Of a DNA stretch of 64,000 bases, positions 20,783 through 28,234 are shown piece by piece. Numbering within the stretch: the stretch's first letter is position 1; every line of letters begins with the position of its first letter. The notes under the pieces are model-generated. The model was not told where the DNA came from. It saw nothing but the letters and a program-made list of their open reading frames with translations, and ran no database searches. This DNA comes from Rhodoferax fermentans (GTDB lineage Bacteria > Pseudomonadota > Gammaproteobacteria > Burkholderiales > Burkholderiaceae_C). The position numbers and the translations under genes were made by a program. The stretch covers positions 1,054,001-1,118,000 of the forward strand of contig NZ_MTJN01000002.1 in NCBI RefSeq assembly GCF_002017865.1. Direction: 5' to 3'.

Positions 20783-21883
20783 ATGTCATTGTCCGAACCC
20801 CATATTTCCGTGCGCGGATTGCGTGTGGCCTACGGCGCCCACGAGGTGCTCAAAGGCATTGACCTGTCGATCACCCGGGGCAGCTTTGTGGCGCTGCTGG
20901 GGCCATCCGGCTGTGGCAAAACCACCCTGCTGCGCACGCTGTCAGGTTTTACACCGTCCAGTGCGGGCAGCATCAGTGTCAACGGCCGCGACATCGCCCA
21001 CGAACCGCCCGAGCGGCGCGACATGGCGATGGTGTTCCAGTCGTACGCGCTGTGGTCCCACATGAACGTGGCCCAGAACATGGGTTACGGACTGAAGCTG
21101 CGCAAGATGCCGCGTGCCGACATCGCGCGCCGCATCAGCAGCCTGCTCGACATGCTGGGCTTGCAAGGGTATGCCGAGCGCCCGGTGACCGAACTCTCCG
21201 GCGGCCAGCGCCAGCGCGTGGCTCTGGGGCGGGCACTGGCGGTGGAGCCGCAGATTTTGCTGCTGGACGAACCGCTGTCCAACCTGGACGCACGCATTCG
21301 GCTGCAAATGCGCCACGAAATCCGCGCCATCCAGCGCAAGTTGGGGGTGACCGCCGTTCTGGTCACGCATGACCGCGAAGAAGCCATGGTGATGGCCGAT
21401 CAGGTGGTGATTCTGGACCGGGGTCAGATTGCCCAGATTGGCACACCCGAAGAGGTCTTTCAGCACCCCAAAACACCTTACGTGGCCTCGTTCATGGGAG
21501 CAGAAAACATCATCCACTGTGAGGCCGAGGTCTCGCACGCGGGGGTGCATCTGAGTGTGCCCGGCCTGCCCGGCGCCAGCATCCGCTGCCAGGCAGCGCT
21601 ACCGTCCAGCGGCCCGGCGCAGGTGCACTTTCGCAGTGAGGCCGCCCGCCTGCAGATGCCAGGTGAGCCTGCGCAGGACAGCCTGCAGCTGCCCGGGCGG
21701 GTGACCCAGGTGAGTTACCTCGGTGGCGGCTACCGCTGCGAGATCCAGACGCATTGCGGCCCGTTTTTCATCGACCACCACCAGAGTGTGGCCCACGACC
21801 AGGCGGTGGCGGTGCATGTGCCCGCCGCTGCCTTGCATGTGTACCCGCGCGAAGTCTCCCGCCAGACACTGGCACAACACTGA
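20783..21883 (+). CDS. ABC transporter ATP-binding protein (PotA/FbpC-like)
   Basis: This is the ATPase of an importer (366 aa). Walker A is GPSGCGKTT (about residues 40-48), the Q-loop is VFQSYALWSH, the signature is LSGGQRQRVALG (about 138) and Walker B is ILLLDEPLSN (about 160). It is followed by a C-terminal TOBE-type regulatory domain (about 235-366). The family (PotA/FbpC/PhnT-like) handles polyamines, ferric ions, thiamine or phosphonates, so the substrate is not fixed by this subunit. I used the ATG at 20783 because it directly precedes the domain; a GTG 30 bp earlier is possible. It is the first gene of a six-gene operon. Confidence 0.92.
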   Translation: MSLSEPHISVRGLRVAYGAHEVLKGIDLSITRGSFVALLGPSGCGKTTLLRTLSGFTPSSAGSISVNGRDIAHEPPERRDMAMVFQSYALWSHMNVAQNMGYGLKLRKMPRADIARRISSLLDMLGLQGYAERPVTELSGGQRQRVALGRALAVEPQILLLDEPLSNLDARIRLQMRHEIRAIQRKLGVTAVLVTHDREEAMVMADQVVILDRGQIAQIGTPEEVFQHPKTPYVASFMGAENIIHCEAEVSHAGVHLSVPGLPGASIRCQAALPSSGPAQVHFRSEAARLQMPGEPAQDSLQLPGRVTQVSYLGGGYRCEIQTHCGPFFIDHHQSVAHDQAVAVHVPAAALHVYPREVSRQTLAQH

Positions 21884-21918
21884 ACCCCTCTTCTTTTTTG
21901 CAACTCATCAGGACTTTT

Positions 21919-23070
21919 ATGAAGCCATTCCAACGCGCCCTTTCCTTGTCCATCGCCCTCGCCCTGGGCTCGCTGAGCCTGTCGGCGCAGGCGCAGGTCA
22001 CCCTCAACGTGATCAGTGGTGGTTCACAAAACATGGTCGACTACGTCACCGACTACCTTGGCCCGCTGTTTGAAAAACAGAACCCAGGCGTCAAGGTCAG
22101 CGTGGTCGGCACCGGCCCGGACGACGCTGGTTCACAAAAAATGTTGGAAAAACTGCAGGCGCAAAAAGCCGCCGGTCTGGCCACCTGGGACACCGACGTG
22201 ATCGTGCCGAACCAGCAAAAAACCGGTGAGATGGTGCAAGCCGGCCTGCTGCTCAAATACCGCGACAGCATCAGCACCGGCAAATACGCGGTGAGCCAAA
22301 GCGCCAAACAGGCACTGGGTGTGAATGTGGACGGTTATGTGATGCCGATGTTTGAGAGCCAAACTGCCCTGGCCTACAACCCCGACCTGATCAAAAACCC
22401 GCCCGCTTCTTACGACGAACTGCGGTCTTTTGTGGCCAAGAACCCCAAGAGTTTTGGTTACAACGGCCTCAAGGGCGGCATGTCGGGTGTGGCCTTTGTG
22501 GTGGGCTGGATGTATGCCTACGGCGGCAACCCCGATGTGGTGCAACAAGGCCCGTACGACGCCAAAGCCCAGGCTGGCTGGAAAAAGGCCTTTACCGACC
22601 TGAAAGCTTTTAACCAGCAGGTGGTGTTCACCCCCGGCAACGCTGGCACGCTGGACATGCTCAACCGCGGCGAAATCGCCATGGGCCCGGTCTGGGTCGA
22701 CATGTTCCACACCTGGCAAGCCGAAGGCCGTCTGGCGCCTAACCTGAAGCTCAAGCTGCTCTCACCCGGCATGCCTGGCCAACCCTACTACTACGCCATT
22801 CCGGCCAAGGCCAAAAATGTGGAACTGGCCAAGAAGTTCATCGCCCTGGCCACCAGCCCCGCCGTGCAGGCCGAGGGCATTGTCAAACGCTTCAACTGGT
22901 ACCCAGGCATCGACGCCAATGTGGTCAAGTCCTCGCTGGATGCCAAAACCTGGAACCAGCTGTTTGTCGACGTGACCCCGACCGACCTGGCCAAGTTCAG
23001 CAAACCGTTCCCGCTGGCGCCCTTCTTCAAGGACATGCGTGAGCAGTACGAAGCCCAGGTGCAAAACTGA
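21919..23070 (+). CDS. ABC transporter periplasmic solute-binding protein (family 1)
   Basis: This 383-aa protein has a signal peptide ending SLSAQAQ (about residues 1-24) and a family-1 binding-protein body. It opens with VTLNVISGGSQNMVDYVTDY and carries the usual YNPDLIKNPPASYDELRSF segment. It resembles the YnjB/PotD/iron-binding group, with no residue pattern that names the ligand. AGGA lies seven bases before the ATG. It follows the ATPase gene by 35 bp and precedes the two permeases. Confidence 0.92.
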   Translation: MKPFQRALSLSIALALGSLSLSAQAQVTLNVISGGSQNMVDYVTDYLGPLFEKQNPGVKVSVVGTGPDDAGSQKMLEKLQAQKAAGLATWDTDVIVPNQQKTGEMVQAGLLLKYRDSISTGKYAVSQSAKQALGVNVDGYVMPMFESQTALAYNPDLIKNPPASYDELRSFVAKNPKSFGYNGLKGGMSGVAFVVGWMYAYGGNPDVVQQGPYDAKAQAGWKKAFTDLKAFNQQVVFTPGNAGTLDMLNRGEIAMGPVWVDMFHTWQAEGRLAPNLKLKLLSPGMPGQPYYYAIPAKAKNVELAKKFIALATSPAVQAEGIVKRFNWYPGIDANVVKSSLDAKTWNQLFVDVTPTDLAKFSKPFPLAPFFKDMREQYEAQVQN

Positions 23071-23083
23071 GGTGATGCCCCGT

Positions 23084-23929
23084 ATGCAGCGCCCCACCTC
23101 TTCTTTGGCCATGCTGGCCCTGTTGGCACCGGCCGTGTTGATGGTGGGCCTGTTGTTTGTTTACCCGCTTGGGATGTCGCTGACCTATGCGTTCCATAAC
23201 GAGCTCACCGGCGGCTGGGACTTGGGCAACTTCAGCAAAGCCTTTGCCCTGTATGGCGGTGACATCGCCCTGACGGCCGGTGTCACCGTGTTGTCCACCG
23301 CGCTGGTGGGTGTTTTGTCGATTGCCATTGCCGGTTACCTGACGCTCGGTGAAAACCAGCGCGCGGTGGCCATCCTGGGCTGGATCTACCGCTGGCCGCT
23401 GTTCATTCCGTTTGTGGTGGCGGCACAGTTGATGCGGACCTTTCTGGCCAAAAACGGCATGCTCAACAACACCTTGATGTCGCTTGGCCTGGTGGACCCG
23501 CTCAACGCGGTGAGCTTGCTGGACTGGCGCGGTGTGGTGATCACCTTTGTCTGGAAACAGCTGCCGTTTGCCACGCTGCTGATCTGCGGCGCCATGGCCG
23601 CGATGGACCGCTCGATGATCGAGTCGGCCCGCGGCCTGGGCGCCGGGCGGCTGCGGGCGCTGCTCGAGATTGTGTTGCCGCAGGTGCAGGCCACGGTCTG
23701 GGTGGCGTTGATCCTGTCGTTTGTCACGATGTTGTCAGCGCTGTCGGTGCCGATGATGGTGATTGCCGGTTCCCCCACGATGTTGACAGTCGACATGGCC
23801 TGGCGCGTCAACTCTTATGGTGACTACGGCGTGGCCAACGCGCTGGGGTTTGTTTCTTTCACCATGAGCGGTGTCGCCGCCTGGTTTTACCTGCGCCAAG
23901 GTCTGCGCGACGGCAGGCCTCCCAAATGA
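23084..23929 (+). CDS. ABC transporter permease 1
   Basis: This is an inner-membrane permease (281 aa) with about six helices and the ATPase-contact EAA loop (ESARGLGAGRLRALLEIVLP, about residues 180-200). Two ATGs are close together. The one at 23084 was chosen because GAGGTG ends nine bases upstream, whereas it abuts the ATG at 23075. It overlaps the second permease by 4 bp and forms the importer channel with it. Confidence 0.9.
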   Translation: MQRPTSSLAMLALLAPAVLMVGLLFVYPLGMSLTYAFHNELTGGWDLGNFSKAFALYGGDIALTAGVTVLSTALVGVLSIAIAGYLTLGENQRAVAILGWIYRWPLFIPFVVAAQLMRTFLAKNGMLNNTLMSLGLVDPLNAVSLLDWRGVVITFVWKQLPFATLLICGAMAAMDRSMIESARGLGAGRLRALLEIVLPQVQATVWVALILSFVTMLSALSVPMMVIAGSPTMLTVDMAWRVNSYGDYGVANALGFVSFTMSGVAAWFYLRQGLRDGRPPK

Positions 23930-24753
23930 CTTTGACCCACTTCCGCTTTCCTGCCTTTCTGGGCACTGTGTTACGTGGCCTGTTGATTGGCCTGCTGGCG
24001 GTGGCCATTTTTGGGCCACTGCTCAACATGCTGATCTGGACGGTGACCGAGGCCTGGTACTACCCAGCCAAGTTACCGGTGCGCTGGGGTTTCGCCTTTT
24101 GGGACAAGGTGTTCCGGCCTGAGGCGGGGGCCATGCGCGCCCTCTCCACCAGCCTGGTCATCGCGCTGCTGACGGTGGTGCTCAGCCTGGCTGTGGCGAT
24201 TCCAGCTGGCTACGCGCTGTCCAAACGCCACTTGCCGCTGCGCAGCCTGTTCCTGCTGTTTTTCCTGCTGCCGCAGGCGTTTCCGACCGTGGCGGTGCAT
24301 CTGAACATTGCCCGCATGTTTTACGGGCTCGGACTCACCGGCACCATCTGGGGCGTGATGCTGGTGCACGCGATCCAGGGGCTGGTGTTGGCGATCTGGA
24401 TTGCGTCCGCCGCCTTTGCTGCGATTGGCCAAGAACAGGTCGAAGCTGCGCGCAACCTCGGGGCCTCACCGCTGCGCGCTTTTATGACGGTGTCGCTGCC
24501 ATTGGCGGCGCCGGGGCTGATGGCGAGTGCGATTTTTGTGTTCCTGATTTCACTCGACGAGTTTTCCGGCACCTTTTTTGTCGGGGTGCCCAACATCCAG
24601 ACGCTACCGTTGACGATGCTCAACGCTGCGATGGAAGGCAATTACCAGATCGCCTCCATCACCGCCTTGTTGCTGCTGGTTCCGTCCACGCTGTTCATGC
24701 TGTTTGTGGAACGTTTCCTCAAGGCCGATGTGTTGGCCAGCGTGGGTAAATAG
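23926..24753 (+). CDS. ABC transporter permease 2
   Basis: This is the second inner-membrane permease (275 aa), with about six helices and a canonical EAA loop (EAARNLGASPLRAFMTVSLP, about residues 178-197). It completes a one-ATPase, one-binding-protein, two-permease importer. It starts inside the stop of the previous gene (ATGA) and ends 8 bp before the 2H phosphoesterase gene. Confidence 0.9.
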   Translation: MTLTHFRFPAFLGTVLRGLLIGLLAVAIFGPLLNMLIWTVTEAWYYPAKLPVRWGFAFWDKVFRPEAGAMRALSTSLVIALLTVVLSLAVAIPAGYALSKRHLPLRSLFLLFFLLPQAFPTVAVHLNIARMFYGLGLTGTIWGVMLVHAIQGLVLAIWIASAAFAAIGQEQVEAARNLGASPLRAFMTVSLPLAAPGLMASAIFVFLISLDEFSGTFFVGVPNIQTLPLTMLNAAMEGNYQIASITALLLLVPSTLFMLFVERFLKADVLASVGK

Positions 24754-24761
24754 GTGTTGCC

Positions 24762-25286
24762 ATGACCAATGAGTACTCCATCTGGCTGTTGCCAAGCACT
24801 GCCGACACCGCGCGGCTCCATAACAGCATCGCGCTGTTGTCCAGCCACCTGGATGGCCCGGTGTTTGCACCCCATGTCACGATCCAGGGTGACATCAGCA
24901 CCGAGTTGGCGCCCCTGAGCCACCTGCTGGAGCGGCTGGCGGCATGCCAGGCGCCGCTGCGCTGGCGTGTGGACGGTGTGGAGAGCAGCGAACACTTTTT
25001 CCGCTGCCTGTACCTGCGGCTATCGCTGACACCAGCCTTTGGCCTGATGCAGCAGGCCACACAAGCCATCACCCGCACCGCAACGGGGCTGTCGCCTTTT
25101 CCGCATCTGAGCCTGGCGTATGGTGAACCCCACCCACACATCGCGGGCCTGCTGGGGCCACTGGCCGAGCAGTTTGAGGGGCAAGAGCTGGTGTTTGACC
25201 AGTTGGCGGTATGCCGTTCGTCCAAAAACGTGCCAATTGAGCAGTGGTGTATTCTTGAGAGCCACTCTTTGAGCCCAGCCGCATGA
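24762..25286 (+). CDS. 2H phosphoesterase-superfamily protein (cyclic phosphodiesterase / 2'-5' RNA ligase fold)
   Basis: This is a 174-aa cytosolic protein with the two H-x-T/S-x motifs that define the 2H superfamily: PHVTIQG (His about residue 37) and PHLSLAYG (His about 114). They are spaced as in plant-type cyclic nucleotide phosphodiesterases and bacterial LigT proteins. Known members open 2',3'-cyclic phosphates or related phosphodiesters. Here it is transcribed between an importer and a phosphatase (8-bp gap before, 4-bp overlap after), so I infer that it hydrolyses an imported phosphodiester rather than acting on RNA. The substrate is unknown. Confidence 0.82.
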   Translation: MTNEYSIWLLPSTADTARLHNSIALLSSHLDGPVFAPHVTIQGDISTELAPLSHLLERLAACQAPLRWRVDGVESSEHFFRCLYLRLSLTPAFGLMQQATQAITRTATGLSPFPHLSLAYGEPHPHIAGLLGPLAEQFEGQELVFDQLAVCRSSKNVPIEQWCILESHSLSPAA

Positions 25287-26062
25287 CCACCCCCTTGATG
25301 CAAGCCGTGAAAGAGCTGGCCCTGTCCGCAGGCCCGCTGATACGTGACGCTTTTCTGGCGCCAGACCGCCCCGCCTACAGCCTCAAGGGCCAGCAGGATT
25401 ACCTGACCGAGACCGATCTCGCGGTTGAGCAGTTTGTGCGTGAGCAGATCAGCCAGCGTTTTCCGCAGGACGGTGTGCTGGGTGAAGAAGGCGGCGGCTT
25501 GACCGACGTCGAGCGCCTGTGGATTGTTGACCCGATTGACGGCACCGCCAACTTTGCCCGCAACATCGCGCATTTTTGTATTTCACTGGGTGTCATGGTG
25601 CACGGCCAGCTCGAAGCCGGTGCTATCTACGACCCGATGCGTGACGAGCTATTTCTGGCCGGGCGTGGCCAGGGCGCCTGGCTCAATGGCCGACGCCTGC
25701 AGGTGAGCAGCATCGATACGCTGACGACAGCCAGCGCAGAAATCGGCTGGTCCAGCCGCAAACCGGTGGATGCTTACCTTGACCTGGTGAGCCGAACCAT
25801 GCACACCGGCTGCGCGGTGCGTCGGGCGGGCTCGGGTGCGCTGGGTTTGGCCTATGTCAGTGCGGGGCGCATCGAGTGTTATGCCGAACAACACATCAAC
25901 GCCTGGGACGTGGCAGCAGGCCTGCTGCTGGTGACCGAGGCCGGTGGCCGCATCAACCCGTTCTGGGCCAATGACGGTCTGCGCCAGGGCAATGCGGTGC
26001 TCGCCAGCAATGCGCTGCTGGCAGACAGTTTCAGCGCCCTCACCCAGATTTCGCTGGCCTGA
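25283..26062 (+). CDS. Inositol monophosphatase-family phosphatase
   Basis: This is a Mg2+-dependent phosphatase (259 aa) of the FIG/IMPase superfamily. Metal-site motifs are intact: GEEGG (about residues 70-74), DPIDGT (about 83-88) and NAWDVAAG (about 206-213). Relatives include inositol-1-phosphatase, histidinol-phosphatase HisN, CysQ and fructose bisphosphatases, and the motifs alone do not separate these. It overlaps the 2H phosphoesterase gene by 4 bp, so import, phosphodiester opening and dephosphorylation of one compound is the simplest reading of the operon. It is the last gene of the operon, and I see no strong terminator. Confidence 0.88.
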   Translation: MTTPLMQAVKELALSAGPLIRDAFLAPDRPAYSLKGQQDYLTETDLAVEQFVREQISQRFPQDGVLGEEGGGLTDVERLWIVDPIDGTANFARNIAHFCISLGVMVHGQLEAGAIYDPMRDELFLAGRGQGAWLNGRRLQVSSIDTLTTASAEIGWSSRKPVDAYLDLVSRTMHTGCAVRRAGSGALGLAYVSAGRIECYAEQHINAWDVAAGLLLVTEAGGRINPFWANDGLRQGNAVLASNALLADSFSALTQISLA

Positions 26063-26118
26063 GCCCCCACAAAACCCGTCAACCCCACACAGCTTTGCCG
26101 CCCCATGTACAAAGGGGC

Positions 26119-26859
26119 ATGATCCAAAACGTATGGCGCTCTGCAGCGCCGATCCTGCCCCTGCTGCTGGCTGCAACCTTGGCACATGGCCAATCGGCCT
26201 GCAGCAGCGATGACCAGCCCGCGCCCACCTTGTTGTTCGAGCGTTTTATCAACGCCGACTGCGACGCCTGCTGGCGCGACTCCAACACTGCCGCTGCCCC
26301 TCCCAAGGCCCTGGTGCTGGACTGGATCGTGCCTGGCAGCCAGGGTGAAGACGCCGCACTGGCCGCAGCGGCCAGCAGCGATGCCCTGGCCCGGCTGGCC
26401 TCACAACAACAGCCCCGCCCGACCACCCAGAGCCAGCGCAGCCAGGCGGTTGCCAACTGGCCTGGTTTGACACTGCGCGTGGCGCATGGGCCAGCGGTCA
26501 ACAACTATGTGGGGATGTCGGTATCGCTGACGCTGCCAGCCAACAGCGCGCTGGCCTGGCCGCTGTCAGGCTGGGTGCTGCTGGTGGAAAACCTGCCCAG
26601 CGGCACCGAGGGTTCACCACGGCCAAGGAATCTGATCAGAAATGCACTCCAGCCCTTATGGAACAAGGGCCAAGCACTATCAAATCAGGAAACAATCAGC
26701 CTGGAAGACTTCCGCGCCATGAGCCTGCCCGAGGGCACAAAGACGAACCGGTTGCAACTGCTGGGCTGGGTGCAAGACGCCCAGGGCCAGGTGCTGGCTG
26801 CGGCCAGTTCACTGTGCCCCAAAGAAGAGACAAGCGCGCCTAGCGACCAAACACGGTAG
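26119..26859 (+). CDS. Exported protein of unknown function with CxxCW motif
   Basis: This 246-aa protein has a signal peptide (APILPLLLAATLAHG, cut about residue 25). Soon after comes LLFERFINADCDACWRD, a thioredoxin-like CxxC followed by Trp. The opening resembles DUF1223-type secreted thioredoxin-fold proteins, but the rest is not familiar, so I leave the function open (a periplasmic redox role is possible). The start is uncertain: the ATG at 26119 has AGGGG only one base away, and a TTG 24 bp upstream has none. Residues about 173-190 come from a palindromic repeat. It lies 56 bp after the IMPase gene and may be a separate transcript. Confidence 0.65.
   Translation: MIQNVWRSAAPILPLLLAATLAHGQSACSSDDQPAPTLLFERFINADCDACWRDSNTAAAPPKALVLDWIVPGSQGEDAALAAAASSDALARLASQQQPRPTTQSQRSQAVANWPGLTLRVAHGPAVNNYVGMSVSLTLPANSALAWPLSGWVLLVENLPSGTEGSPRPRNLIRNALQPLWNKGQALSNQETISLEDFRAMSLPEGTKTNRLQLLGWVQDAQGQVLAAASSLCPKEETSAPSDQTR
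26637..26689 (+). repeat. ~50-bp palindromic repeat, in the exported CxxCW protein
   Basis: The core GCCCTTATGGAACAAGGGC (26652-26670) is flanked by AAATGCACTCCA and CAAGCACTATCAAATC. It is in frame, and the flanks match the copies in hsdS and rhlE closely. Confidence 0.85.
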
Positions 26860-26867
26860 AATCAGAC

Positions 26868-26899
26868 ACCGGGCCCAAGCAATTGCAGCCCGGTTTTTT
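26868..26899 (+). terminator. Rho-independent terminator upstream of guaC
   Basis: ACCGGGC (26868-26874) pairs with GCCCGGT (26888-26894), followed by TTTTTT. It ends the upstream gene 9 bp after its stop. TAGAAT at 26857-26862 just before it looks like a -10 box. If that promoter serves guaC, the hairpin would lie in the guaC leader and could act as an attenuator. Confidence 0.78.
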
Positions 26900-26987
26900 G
26901 TGCCCGCTCGGCCCTCGCGCCGCTGCCAGCACCAACCGGTCGCAATCCAAGCGCTCTTGTTTTTAACTTTTAGAAAGACGCTTGACC

Positions 26988-27965
26988 ATGGAAATTTTCG
27001 ACTACGACAACATCTTGCTGCTGCCCCGCAAATGCCGGGTGGAGAGCCGCTCAGAATGCGACGCCGGGGTGGACTTTGGACCCCGCCGCTTTCGCATCCC
27101 GGTGGTGCCGGCCAACATGAAAACAGTGGTGAGTGAGCCAATTTGTATCTGGCTGGCGCAAAACGGCTACTTCTATGTGATGCACCGCTTTGACCTGGAC
27201 AACGTGGCCTTCGTCAAGGACATGAAAGCGCGTGGCCTGTACGCATCGATCTCGCTCGGCGTGAAAAAGCCCGATTACGACACGGTGGACCAACTGGTGG
27301 CCCAAGGCCTGACGCCCGAATACATCACCATCGACATTGCTCATGGCCATGCCGACAGCGTGAAAAACATGATTGCTTACCTGCGCGAGAAGATCCCGAG
27401 CACCTTCATCATTGCCGGCAATGTGGCCACCCCCGAAGCGGTGATTGACCTGGAAAACTGGGGCGCCGACGCCACCAAGGTCGGCATTGGCCCGGGCAAG
27501 GTCTGCATCACCAAACTCAAGACCGGTTTTGGCACCGGCGGCTGGCAACTCAGCGCGCTCAAATGGTGTGCCCGTGTGGCCACCAAACCCATCATTGCCG
27601 ACGGCGGCATCCGCGACCACGGCGACATTGCCAAGAGTGTGCGTTTTGGCGCCACCATGGTGATGATTGGCTCACTGTTTGCCGGCCACGAAGAAAGCCC
27701 GGGCCAGACCGTGGAAGTGGACGGCAGGCTCTACAAAGAGTACTACGGCTCGGCCAGCGACTTCAACAAGGGTGAATACAAACACGTGGAAGGCAAACGC
27801 ATCCTGGAGCCGATCAAAGGCAAACTGGCCAACACCCTGATCGAGATGGAGCAGGACGTGCAAAGCTCGATCAGCTACGCCGGTGGCAAGAAGCTGATGG
27901 ACATCCGCAAGGTGAACTACGTGACGCTGGGTGGCGACAACGCGGGTGAACACCTGCTGATGTAA
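26988..27965 (+). CDS. guaC: GMP reductase
   Basis: It reduces GMP to IMP with NADPH for purine salvage. The 325-aa TIM barrel starts [13 protein letters not shown] and has the catalytic loop [20 protein letters not shown] with Cys about residue 173. The absence of a CBS insert and the presence of the GMP-reductase flap ([16 protein letters not shown]) separate it from IMP dehydrogenase. The length fits the GuaC2 type. The start is the ATG at 26988, with AGAAAGA upstream. It precedes tRNA-Lys on the same strand. Confidence 0.95.
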   Translation: MEIFDYDNILLLPRKCRVESRSECDAGVDFGPRRFRIPVVPANMKTVVSEPICIWLAQNGYFYVMHRFDLDNVAFVKDMKARGLYASISLGVKKPDYDTVDQLVAQGLTPEYITIDIAHGHADSVKNMIAYLREKIPSTFIIAGNVATPEAVIDLENWGADATKVGIGPGKVCITKLKTGFGTGGWQLSALKWCARVATKPIIADGGIRDHGDIAKSVRFGATMVMIGSLFAGHEESPGQTVEVDGRLYKEYYGSASDFNKGEYKHVEGKRILEPIKGKLANTLIEMEQDVQSSISYAGGKKLMDIRKVNYVTLGGDNAGEHLLM

Positions 27966-28012
27966 CCAGACCAGCTCTGCCCACAAGGCAGAAAAAACGC
28001 GAAATTTGCCTA

Positions 28013-28018
28013 TATAAT
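28013..28018 (+). promoter_or_regulatory. Probable -10 box of the tRNA-Lys promoter
   Basis: TATAAT is perfect and lies 37 bp before the tRNA. The -35 position holds only an A-rich stretch, so the promoter is incomplete by eye. GGCGGTGTTAACCGCC, a perfect palindrome, lies between the box and the tRNA. Confidence 0.55.
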
Positions 28019-28055
28019 TTAGGGCTTCGACGGCGGTGTTAACCGCCACCCGAAC

Positions 28056-28131
28056 GGGAATTTAGCTCAGCTGGTAGAGCAGCGGACTCTTAATCCGTAG
28101 GTCGAGAGTTCGAATCTCTCAGTTCCCACCA
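28056..28131 (+). tRNA. tRNA-Lys (anticodon CTT)
   Basis: The 76-nt cloverleaf folds fully. The acceptor GGGAATT pairs with AGTTCCC (one G-T), the D stem is GCTC/GAGC, the anticodon loop CTCTTAA gives CTT, the T arm is GAGAG/TTCGAAT/CTCTC, and CCA is encoded. No integrase or att-like duplication is seen beside it. Confidence 0.97.
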
Positions 28132-28140
28132 AAACACAAT

Positions 28141-28176
28141 AAAAAGCACTTAGCGTCACAACTAAGTGCTTTTTTA
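28141..28176 (+). terminator. Rho-independent terminator after tRNA-Lys
   Basis: AGCACTTAG (28145-28153) and CTAAGTGCT (28162-28170) form a perfect 9-bp stem with an 8-nt loop, followed by a T-run. An A-run precedes the stem. Confidence 0.93.
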
Positions 28177-28234
28177 TTGCCTGCAGCAAATCACACGACA
28201 TTTGGGTCCCCCATGTGAGTAGAGAACCTGTCCC

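Noticed and set aside
28056..28131. tRNA-Lys as an attachment site for an integrated element
   Set aside because: No integrase gene, no duplicated tRNA 3' end and ordinary genes on both sides.
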